Source: CAZHMN01 sp964533705 (GTDB lineage Bacteria; Electryoneota; B3-LCP). Taken from it: a stretch of 5,662 nt of DNA. Positions 1 through 5,222 of the stretch are shown here, one piece after another. The notes beneath the pieces are model-generated. The model saw only the letters and a list, made by a program, of their open reading frames with translations. It did no database searches and was not told the DNA's origin. A program made the position numbers and the translations under genes. The stretch is from NCBI GenBank assembly GCA_964533705.1, contig CAZHMN010000130.1:1-5662 (forward strand), in the 5' to 3' direction. The stretch's first letter is position 1, and the number at the start of each line of letters is the position of its first letter.

Positions 1-32
1 ACTTGTTGCGTCAGGTCTTAGGCTCAGCCTTG

Positions 33-55
33 GTGCCCCACAGCTCTGCTGTGGG
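33..55. repeat. Short hairpin repeat, copy 1
   Basis: The stem arms CCCACAGC (37-44) and GCTGTGGG (48-55) are perfect complements around a TCT loop, preceded by GTGC. The same 23 bases recur exactly at 3414-3436, and with one loop change at 1036-1058, all in the same orientation. It ends 23 bases before the start of the NmrA-like gene. There is no T-run after it, so it is not an intrinsic terminator. It is best read as a member of a dispersed intergenic palindromic repeat family. Confidence 0.85.
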
Positions 56-78
56 TAAGATCTGCAGAAAAATACACT

Positions 79-1002
79 ATGAATGACTCGATCATCATTG
101 TAGCCGGAGCGAGCGGTAATCTCGGTGGACGCATTGTAAGAGCCTTGCTCGAGCGGGGAGCCAGCGTAAGAGCGCTTGTTCGCCGGGGAACGGCGCCGGA
201 TAAGATTGAGCGACTCAAGGAGCTGGGCGTAGAGATCGCTACCGTTGACTTTAGCAATGTTTCCGAATTGACAGCGGCATGCTCGGGTGCGTCCTGCGTG
301 GTGTCCGCGCTGGCCGGATTGCGGGACGTGATCGTAGAAACCCAGACGGCTTTGCTCAACGCTGCCGTAGAAGCCAATGTGCCACGTTTCATTCCCTCCG
401 ACTTCTCGATCGACTTCACCAGGTTTCCACCGGGAGAAAACCGCAATCTCGATCTTCGACGGGAGTTCCACAAGAGCCTGGATAAGGCTTCGATTTCAGC
501 GACCACGATCTTCAACGGTGCGTTTGCCGATATGCTGACCGGTCAAATGCCGCTCATTCTCTTCAAATTTAGGCGCATCCTCTGTTGGGGGAATGCGGAC
601 CAGCGCATGGACTTCACGACGATGGACGACACGGCCGCATTCACGGCGAGAGCGGCTCTTGATCCGTCCACCCCGCGCATTCTACGAATCGCTGGCGATC
701 AACTGAGCGCTCGGGAGCTTGCAGCGGTCGCGAGTGAGGTGACCGGAAAGAAGTTTCGCCTGTTCCGCCCCGGAAGTCTGGGAATGCTCGGCGCGCTTAT
801 CAAGGTTGCGCGCGCGATTGCTCCTGGAGAGAGGGAACTTTATCCGGCATGGCAGGGCATGCAGTACATGCGTAATATGTTTGACGGCCGGGCAAAGCTG
901 GAGCCCCTCGACAACGATCGCTATCCCGATATGCGTTGGACAACTGTGCAGGATGTGCTCTCAGCGCGTCAAGTTAGCATTACTGCATCGAAGCAGCGCT
1001 GA
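79..1002 (+). CDS. NmrA-like / isoflavone-reductase-like NAD(P)-binding protein
   Basis: This 307-residue cytoplasmic protein has an atypical short-chain-dehydrogenase fold of the NmrA/isoflavone reductase type. The N-terminus carries a Rossmann dinucleotide motif, GASGNLG (residues 10-16), in the GxxGxxG pattern. It is followed by RALVRR (31-36), whose arginines after the second strand suggest preference for NADP(H). RFIPSDF (103-109) matches the family's FxPSxFG-type segment. The length suits a complete family member. Family members are either NAD(P)H-dependent reductases or redox-sensing regulators without catalysis, and the substrate cannot be told here. By a hand alignment, the lysine used by plant isoflavone reductases seems to fall on Arg127, which would argue against that exact chemistry. 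The start at 79 lies just upstream of the Rossmann strand and has only a weak ribosome binding site. No partner gene is adjacent, and hairpin repeats lie on both sides. The family call is firm; the function is open. Confidence 0.9.
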   Translation: MNDSIIIVAGASGNLGGRIVRALLERGASVRALVRRGTAPDKIERLKELGVEIATVDFSNVSELTAACSGASCVVSALAGLRDVIVETQTALLNAAVEANVPRFIPSDFSIDFTRFPPGENRNLDLRREFHKSLDKASISATTIFNGAFADMLTGQMPLILFKFRRILCWGNADQRMDFTTMDDTAAFTARAALDPSTPRILRIAGDQLSARELAAVASEVTGKKFRLFRPGSLGMLGALIKVARAIAPGERELYPAWQGMQYMRNMFDGRAKLEPLDNDRYPDMRWTTVQDVLSARQVSITASKQR

Positions 1003-1035
1003 TCTGATCCCCTAAAAAGTGCCCCCTTTGCCTGT

Positions 1036-1059
1036 GTGCCCCACAGCTCGGCTGTGGGG
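1036..1059. repeat. Short hairpin repeat, copy 2
   Basis: The stem is CCCCACAGC (1039-1047) with GCTGTGGGG (1051-1059) around a TCG loop: nine perfect pairs, one more than copies 1 and 3. The repeat sits 33 bases after the stop codon of the NmrA-like gene. No T-run follows, so a role as an intrinsic terminator is not supported. The remainder of the 1003-1122 gap holds an AT-rich stretch (about 1087-1101) that could contain a promoter for the next gene, but I see no clear -35/-10 pair. Confidence 0.85.
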
Positions 1060-1122
1060 AACCCAGTCATCACCTTAGCACTATCCCTTTAAAATAAATA
1101 ACCTCGAATCATAGACTTCCCT

Positions 1123-3243
1123 ATGTTCTGGAGAAACATCCCCGTCCTGTGTTATCATAATATAGACGGTTCCGGTGACAAGCATGGCGCCCTAGGGCAT
1201 CCGCTGGAGCACTTCGAGAAACACCTCGACGTCATTCAAGACCTCGGCTTCAAGACTATTTCCGCCCAACACCTCCTCGACATCTGCCTGGGCAAACGAA
1301 AGCTTGACGATAAATATCTGGTGGTTACCTTTGACGATTGTCACCTCAGCCATTGGCTATATGCCGTTCCGCTGTTAGCCAAACGGAACATGACGGGCGT
1401 GTTTTTCGCCGTCACCGATTTTCTCTGGGAAGGACAGAAGCGTACGTTTGAGGATGCCCCACCGTTATTAGAGGCGTCCGATTCCTTCAAGCTCGCCATA
1501 GCACGCCGAGATTATTCTCAATTTATGAATACGGCGGAAATGGCAGCGGTTATCCACGATTACGGCATGGAAATCTATGCGCACACCTCAACACACCAAG
1601 CTTGTTTTAGGAATCTAAGACGAATAGGAAATTTTTCAGAGAAGGCACACTGGACAACCTGGGCGATTTATCCTCAAATGAATCCCGCTCGTGAGAGCCC
1701 TACGGCTTACCCGGTGTTTGAGCGCGGTAGCGCCTATGCTTATAACGGCTTCTGGCCCAAATTCGGCAACAACTCTAAACTGACCTTCAAGCTTCGTTCC
1801 GATGCCGAGCGATACGCCTTTTGCCTCCAGGATTTCCGCAGAAGTTTTGAGAACATCAAACAGGTCAATAAGATTGACCGTCAGTTGTTCTGCTGGCCCT
1901 GGGGACATTTCGATAAGCTTTCGTTACAGGCCCTGAAGGAAGTCGGGTTTGTCGGGGCCTTTACCCTCGAGCGATCGAGAACCGGGCGGGGAACGAATCC
2001 ATTTCGTTTAAACCGCATCCTGGTGGGTAGAACGCTTAATCATCGCTGGCTGCGCAACCGATTGCGCATGTATTCCACCGCTCCGGGTGCCTATCTTTTT
2101 TTCAAGTATTATCGCAAAAAACCCGAAGTTCGTAACGTGCTTTACCTGACCGATTCGATGCAGCTTTCCGGAGGCAACCGGCAACTGCTCAACAACGTTG
2201 CAGCCATGTCGGAATTTGGAATATGCTCATATATCGTTCTGCCTTCCGATTCTGACATCGTCAAGGAGCTGAAGAATACGGATGCCCACGTGATCCTCTG
2301 GGATCATTTCAGTCGATATTTTCGCTCTGTCTCCTTTCTGGCCCGGATTGTTCGTGAACATCATATTGACGTGGTGCATACCTTCCACAGCAAACCAGCC
2401 AAGAAAGCCGTCTTCGCGAAACTTCTCGGCGGACGATTCAGGCTCTGCTTGAACAGAGGCGTGATCTATACCCCGAATCCATTGATCGGATTGTTTGCTG
2501 CCATTGCGGACGGCGTGATCTGCAACTCCCACAAGTGTGCAGACGTGCTCAGATCGTATCTGACCCCCAAAAAGAAAATCCAGGTAGTCTATAATTCGTT
2601 TAGCGCGAACATTTCCCAGAAAACGCCTGAAGAACGGGATCTTCTCCGAGTCATCTACATTGGGAATGCGAATCCTGTCAAGGGGCATGATGTTTTCTTA
2701 GAGACAGCAGAGACATATATGCAACGCTATCCTGAAGACCCTGTCAAATTTGTCTCCTATGGCATCGGGAAAAACCCAGAGTTAGCCAGCTTTGTTTCAC
2801 AGGAAACCCTGGATAAAATGGAGATTCATGGCCCCGTACCGCATGAGGAAATTCTCCAGGCCCTGGAACAGGCGGATGTCTTCGCCTTGACCTCGCGTCT
2901 GGAAAGCATGCCCAACGTTTTGTTGGAAGCCTTTGCTGCTTCGCTGGCGGTCGTCTGCACCGACGTTGGCGGGGTCAACGAACTCGTGAGAGATGGAATC
3001 AACGGCTTTCTGTGCGATAGCGAGGACACCCAGGCTCTCGCCGAAAAAATCCATGATCTCGTCCTTCACCCGGAAAAGCGCCTCAAGATGGGCAAGATCA
3101 ACAAGAAGATCGTCACGCATTATTTGAATAATACCCACAAGGGGTATCTTCTACTGCGAGTCTATTCCGGAGAAAGAATCTCGGAGACTATACCATTTCA
3201 GGATCTTAAGAGAGAGCAATGTTCGGGATTTATGTGGACTTAG
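1123..3243 (+). CDS. Polysaccharide deacetylase (NodB-type) fused to a GT4-like glycosyltransferase
   Basis: This 706-residue protein has two catalytic domains. Residues about 5-300 form a NodB/carbohydrate-esterase-4 domain. TFDD (69-72) supplies the catalytic aspartate (71) and a metal-ligand aspartate (72), HTSTH (154-158) gives the two metal-binding histidines, and CWPWGHFD (257-264) is the later active-site loop. A stretch of about 100 residues between the second and third motifs looks like an insertion. From about residue 338 a GT-B glycosyltransferase of the GT4 type begins. It has a glycine-rich SGGNRQLL segment (349-356), NPVKGHDVF (517-525) and the E-x7-E nucleotide-sugar motif at Glu594/Glu602, followed by GGVNELV. 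Family knowledge indicates N-deacetylation of an amino sugar plus glycosyl transfer from a nucleotide sugar. There is no signal peptide or membrane segment, so a cytoplasmic or inner-membrane-face role in building a surface polysaccharide is inferred. The start is fixed by VLCYH at residues 8-12 and an in-frame stop at 1099. No good ribosome binding site is seen. Confidence 0.92.
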   Translation: MFWRNIPVLCYHNIDGSGDKHGALGHPLEHFEKHLDVIQDLGFKTISAQHLLDICLGKRKLDDKYLVVTFDDCHLSHWLYAVPLLAKRNMTGVFFAVTDFLWEGQKRTFEDAPPLLEASDSFKLAIARRDYSQFMNTAEMAAVIHDYGMEIYAHTSTHQACFRNLRRIGNFSEKAHWTTWAIYPQMNPARESPTAYPVFERGSAYAYNGFWPKFGNNSKLTFKLRSDAERYAFCLQDFRRSFENIKQVNKIDRQLFCWPWGHFDKLSLQALKEVGFVGAFTLERSRTGRGTNPFRLNRILVGRTLNHRWLRNRLRMYSTAPGAYLFFKYYRKKPEVRNVLYLTDSMQLSGGNRQLLNNVAAMSEFGICSYIVLPSDSDIVKELKNTDAHVILWDHFSRYFRSVSFLARIVREHHIDVVHTFHSKPAKKAVFAKLLGGRFRLCLNRGVIYTPNPLIGLFAAIADGVICNSHKCADVLRSYLTPKKKIQVVYNSFSANISQKTPEERDLLRVIYIGNANPVKGHDVFLETAETYMQRYPEDPVKFVSYGIGKNPELASFVSQETLDKMEIHGPVPHEEILQALEQADVFALTSRLESMPNVLLEAFAASLAVVCTDVGGVNELVRDGINGFLCDSEDTQALAEKIHDLVLHPEKRLKMGKINKKIVTHYLNNTHKGYLLLRVYSGERISETIPFQDLKREQCSGFMWT

Positions 3244-3325
3244 CGTGACGCTTGAGCGCGTTTCGCGTCGTTTATAGGTGGCGACCCACAAACAACCTGC
3301 CGGGCCGCGTTCACCTTGAATTGTC

Positions 3326-3360
3326 ATTCCGGCCCGCCCCAGCGGGGCGAGCGCCGGAAT
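3326..3360. repeat. Nested inverted repeat (REP-like)
   Basis: The outer arms ATTCCGGC (3326-3333) and GCCGGAAT (3353-3360) are perfect complements. Inside them CGCCCC (3335-3340) pairs with GGGGCG (3344-3349) around an AGC loop. The whole element would fold as a two-stage stem with small internal bulges. The flanks, GTC before and CCAGCG after, resemble the widespread class of bacterial repeats built on ATTCC...GGAATCC. Only one copy lies in this window, so its repeat status is inferred from resemblance. Confidence 0.75.
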
Positions 3361-3413
3361 CCAGCGTACGGCTAAGATTACCCGTTGGGACTCCTTCGGA
3401 GGTTTCGGCCAGG

Positions 3414-3436
3414 GTGCCCCACAGCTCTGCTGTGGG
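3414..3436. repeat. Short hairpin repeat, copy 3
   Basis: This is identical over 23 bases to copy 1 at 33-55 and in the same orientation. Stem arms are CCCACAGC (3418-3425) and GCTGTGGG (3429-3436), with loop TCT. It lies 77 bases before the cupin start. Flanking bases are not conserved between copies beyond a loose GCC-rich stretch just upstream. Confidence 0.85.
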
Positions 3437-3492
3437 AGGATTCGTAGGCCGGTCGTGAGACCCTTACGGGATTCTCCGAATCCGACGTCAAC

Positions 3493-3507
3493 TTCCATTA
3501 AATGGAA
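3493..3507. promoter_or_regulatory. Palindrome just upstream of the cupin start (possible operator)
   Basis: TTCCATT (3493-3499) and AATGGAA (3501-3507) are perfect complements around a single A, ending six bases before the ATG at 3514. The right arm overlaps the only candidate ribosome binding bases (GGAA, 3504-3507). A dimeric repressor bound here, or a small RNA hairpin, could block translation or transcription start. The function is inferred; a symmetric 15-mer can also arise by chance. Confidence 0.35.
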
Positions 3508-3513
3508 TGAACC

Positions 3514-3885
3514 ATGTCGAAAGCCATTAATATCGAAGCCTGCTTCGAAAAATTTACCGATACCTTCTCGCCAAAAATCGTGGGTGAGCTGAACGGCCAG
3601 CATGTCAAGTTGGTGCGATGTGAAGGCGACAAAGTTCCCTGGCATATCCATGATAACGAAGATGAGATGTTCCTGGTGCTCGAGGGTGTGCTGGACGTCT
3701 TAGAGAAAGATGAGATTATAAAGGTGTACCCCGGCGAGTTCTACATCGTGCCTCGGGGAGTGGAACATCGAGTCGTACCTCACGGACACGTCAAGCTGAT
3801 GTTGTTCGAACCGTCGGGAATCGCCCACACCGGCAAGGTGCGATCCGAGATCACCAAAGACAAGTGCGATTATCTTGACCTGTAA
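3514..3885 (+). CDS. Single-domain cupin protein
   Basis: This 123-residue cytoplasmic protein is built from one cupin beta-barrel, the usual size for the family. Cupin motif 1 is exact: Gly38-x5-His44-x-His46-x4-Glu51-x6-Gly58. Motif 2 is Gly74-x5-Pro80-x-Gly82-x2-His85, followed by Pro89 where the classical motif has Asn. His44, His46, Glu51 and His85 would hold a divalent metal. The N-terminal 35 residues precede the barrel and the tail is charged (ITKDKCDYLDL). Single cupins include small-molecule isomerases, dioxygenases and sugar or ligand-binding proteins, so the substrate is not assigned. The ATG at 3514 has only a weak GGAA ribosome binding site lying inside a palindrome. A strong terminator follows directly, so the gene is probably the last, or only, gene of its transcript. 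Confidence 0.92.
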   Translation: MSKAINIEACFEKFTDTFSPKIVGELNGQHVKLVRCEGDKVPWHIHDNEDEMFLVLEGVLDVLEKDEIIKVYPGEFYIVPRGVEHRVVPHGHVKLMLFEPSGIAHTGKVRSEITKDKCDYLDL

Positions 3886-3900
3886 AATGCTTTTGTCCGG

Positions 3901-3931
3901 GGGACATAGTCCGCTATGTCCCTTTTTTTTT
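3901..3931 (+). terminator. Rho-independent terminator after the cupin gene
   Basis: GGGACATAG (3901-3909) pairs perfectly over nine bases with CTATGTCCC (3914-3922) around a TCCG tetraloop, which fits the stable UNCG loop class. Nine consecutive T residues (3923-3931) follow. It begins 15 bases after the cupin stop codon. The minus-strand side has no matching T-run, so it acts for + strand transcription. Confidence 0.93.
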
Positions 3932-3964
3932 ATACTTTGCCAGAAAAAAAGCAAAATAAAAGAC

Positions 3965-3995
3965 TTGACAAAAATCTTTATAATATTTAGCTTTG
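3965..3995 (+). promoter_or_regulatory. Candidate promoter of the GWxTD lipoprotein gene
   Basis: The AT-rich leader contains TTGACA at 3965-3970 and TATAAT at 3979-3984. Both match the sigma-70 consensus perfectly, but only 8 bases lie between them, far from the usual 17. TAGCTTTG at 3988-3995 fits the Bacteroidota-type -7 element TAnnTTTG, with TTG at 3965 placed 20 bases upstream, which is suitable spacing for that promoter class. Either way a promoter just after the upstream terminator makes sense. Which element is used is not decidable by eye. Confidence 0.5.
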
Positions 3996-4012
3996 CTTAT
4001 ATTGATGTTAGC

Positions 4013-4020
4013 AGAGGAGG
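4013..4020 (+). promoter_or_regulatory. Strong Shine-Dalgarno sequence fixing the GWxTD gene start
   Basis: AGAGGAGG ends seven bases before the ATG at 4028. It is by far the best ribosome binding site in the window. It argues for the start at 4028 rather than any upstream in-frame codon back to 3875, since those lie across the cupin stop codon and the terminator. Confidence 0.9.
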
Positions 4021-4027
4021 AATCCAA

Positions 4028-4699
4028 ATGATTTTAAAAGATTTTATGTTGCAAAAGCATCTCCTCTTGACCGTTGTCTTCTTAGCGATACCCACCTATA
4101 TAGGCGGTTGCTCTTTTTACCGACAGTTCTATAAGCCCTTGACACCGCAGGAAGAATTGGTCGCAGATATCTGGCCCATCCTAAACTCAGTTCAGAAGAA
4201 AGAGATTAACAAACTGCAATCGATCGAGGAAGTACAACTGTATATTGATGAATTCTGGGATGATCGAGATCCGACACCTGAGACGGAAGTCAACGAATTC
4301 GAAATAGAATATCAAAAGAGACTGGATTACGTCCATATCCACTACCGCTATCGCAGAGGATGGACGCATTCTGACAGAGGCAGAGTGTATTTAATTTACG
4401 GGCCGCCCGATGATATCCATTACATGCCCTGGGTTGTCTCAAAATACGTTAGAGGGCCGCAAGTCAATGCCCTGGAGATCTGGGTTTATGAAGAGTTTAT
4501 GGCGACCCCACATTTCCCCACGATTTTCGATGGTTTTGATCCTAATCTGATGAAGTTCGTCTTCGCCGACTATTCAGCTCTCGGTCAATATACCCAGATA
4601 TATTCCAATGTACCCGGCGAAAAAATAGACCCTGACGTTTACTGCTCTTCATCGCAGGATAAATTCGATTTTATTCAGGAGCAGTATCTGGTCAGATAG
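4028..4699 (+). CDS. GWxTD-domain lipoprotein
   Basis: The protein has 223 residues from the start chosen here. A positively charged N-terminus and a hydrophobic run (about 12-25) lead to IGGC with Cys28, a plausible lipobox, so it is likely exported and lipid-anchored in the envelope. After that come a helical segment (about 39-75), FWDDRDPTPETE (76-87), which is the typical FWxxRDPTP element of the family, and then the signature GWTHSDRGRVYLIYGPPDD (111-129). The signature has one more residue than the usual GWxTDRGR spacing. GWxTD proteins have no well-established biochemical role. Many are longer, with beta-sandwich domains that are absent here, so this is a short form with only the core domain. 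A frame extension upstream to 3875 would read through the cupin stop and the terminator and is rejected. No terminator is seen after the stop. Confidence 0.9.
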   Translation: MILKDFMLQKHLLLTVVFLAIPTYIGGCSFYRQFYKPLTPQEELVADIWPILNSVQKKEINKLQSIEEVQLYIDEFWDDRDPTPETEVNEFEIEYQKRLDYVHIHYRYRRGWTHSDRGRVYLIYGPPDDIHYMPWVVSKYVRGPQVNALEIWVYEEFMATPHFPTIFDGFDPNLMKFVFADYSALGQYTQIYSNVPGEKIDPDVYCSSSQDKFDFIQEQYLVR

Positions 4700-4780
4700 G
4701 GTGGGCTGAGCGCAGAGCGCGCGCGAATAGAGGCGTCAGGTATACTCCATTAGACTCAGTCCTGTGACACAATCAAGTAA

Positions 4781-4807
4781 TTAGGGGCGCAGCGTGCTGC
4801 GCCCTAA
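4781..4807. repeat. GGGCGCAGC/GCTGCGCCC palindrome
   Basis: TTAGGGGCGCAGC (4781-4793) pairs with GCTGCGCCCTAA (4796-4807) across a GT loop, with one unpaired G in the left arm. It resembles the GGGGCGCAGC...GCTGCGCCCC palindromes I know as dispersed intergenic elements in uncultured bacterial genomes. That resemblance is from memory, and only one copy is present here. No T-run follows, so it is not a clear terminator for the GWxTD gene. Confidence 0.7.
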
Positions 4808-4830
4808 ATGTTATAACGGAGCGGCAAAAT

Positions 4831-4968
4831 TTGGAAAATTTAATTTCTTCTGCTATATTGGGAGCAATAAAAGTAAAACTCATATATCCTTACACCAGCC
4901 TCGATCCATTCATTGCAGTATTTGCAGGGATTCCAGCATCGGCATCAACAAAGAAAAAACATATATAG
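4831..4968 (+). CDS. Doubtful small ORF, possible out-of-frame N-terminal part of the next gene
   Basis: A TTG codon at 4831 follows GGAG (4818-4821) at nine bases and opens a 45-codon frame with protein-like content, including KVKLIYPYTSLDPFIAVFAG. It stops at TAG 4966-4968, two bases before the ATG of the next ORF. Its last codons run through AAGAAAAAAC (4951-4960). A -1 shift there would join it to the 4971-5210 frame, giving roughly a 125-residue product. It could be a coupled small gene, the front of a frameshifted gene, a sequencing error, or no gene at all. Confidence 0.25.
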   Translation: MENLISSAILGAIKVKLIYPYTSLDPFIAVFAGIPASASTKKKHI

Positions 4969-4970
4969 AG

Positions 4971-5210
4971 ATGCTCGTGTTTGATGGTGACGACTCCATA
5001 ATTGACCCAGCCTTGCATTATCTTTGCGCCAGGGTAATGGACCTTGAGCCTGGGCTGCGGTGGATGCAGCTCCAGATCTTGCATGGGAAACGCTCACGAG
5101 TGAGAATCCCTTTCCCCCCAGAAGATGACCTTAACCGGCAGTTTGATGCCGCCATCCTGGAAGGACTCTATCATAAGTTATTGACCGACCGCAAAGTGGT
5201 CATGAATTAG
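4971..5210 (+). CDS. Hypothetical protein
   Basis: This 79-residue product starts at ATG 4971 and I do not recognise it. It begins MLVFDGDDSIIDPAL, has a mixed region LRWMQLQILHGKR and a proline-containing stretch RIPFPPEDDL, and ends with an apparent helix. It has no signal peptide or membrane segment and would be cytoplasmic. The same frame is open up to a GTG at 4794, but that start lies inside a palindrome and the extra 59 residues look non-coding, so the shorter form is preferred. The ribosome binding site is weak (ATAGAG just before the ATG). The next ORF begins 12 bases after the stop, suggesting co-transcription. The open question is whether the true N-terminus lies upstream in another frame, across an A-tract. 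Confidence 0.5.
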   Translation: MLVFDGDDSIIDPALHYLCARVMDLEPGLRWMQLQILHGKRSRVRIPFPPEDDLNRQFDAAILEGLYHKLLTDRKVVMN

Positions 5211-5222
5211 CCCGAGGATAGT

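Larger units (their letters stand above)
3244..3513. other. Non-coding intergenic region with repeats
   Basis: This 270-base gap separates the deacetylase-glycosyltransferase gene from the cupin gene. Short open frames cross it on both strands, but their translations are rich in Arg/Pro/Ser and follow the repeats, so I regard them as spurious. It contains a nested inverted repeat (3326-3360), hairpin repeat copy 3 (3414-3436), a small GGATTC/GAATCC inverted repeat (3469-3483) and a 15-base palindrome before the cupin start. No T-tailed hairpin serves as an intrinsic terminator for the upstream gene. Confidence 0.7.
4700..4970. other. Intergenic region with palindrome and doubtful small ORF
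   Basis: This 271-base stretch after the GWxTD gene has no recognisable gene. A GC-rich alternating stretch (about 4709-4725, containing GCGCAGAGCGC) and a palindrome (4781-4807) occupy its first half. The second half is AT-rich. There a GTG-initiated frame that continues into the 4971 gene would start inside the palindrome and reads as an unlikely Ser/His/Cys-rich peptide. A different frame (4831-4968) is somewhat more protein-like. Confidence 0.6.

Noticed and set aside
24..515. Minus-strand 163-codon open frame
   Set aside because: It lies antisense to the clearly coding Rossmann half of the NmrA-like gene; the translation is Ser/Arg/Ala-rich with no motif.
33..3436. CRISPR array from the three hairpin copies
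   Set aside because: The copies are about 1 and 2.4 kb apart with genes between them, not regularly spaced with short spacers.
3252..3458. Plus-strand 68-codon frame in the repeat-rich gap
   Set aside because: Its peptide simply translates the palindromic repeats (Arg/Pro/Ser-rich) and has no methionine start or ribosome binding site of note.
3151..3651. Minus-strand 166-codon open frame across the 3.25-3.51 kb gap
   Set aside because: It crosses the end of the deacetylase-glycosyltransferase gene, three repeat elements and the start of the cupin gene; no family features.
3875..4027. N-terminal extension of the GWxTD protein back to 3875
   Set aside because: The extension overlaps the cupin stop and reads through the terminator and promoter region, while a strong Shine-Dalgarno and signal peptide support 4028.
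8..4741. Shared GCGTCAGGT at 8-16 and 4733-4741
   Set aside because: A nine-base match with no conserved flanks is within chance for a window of this size.
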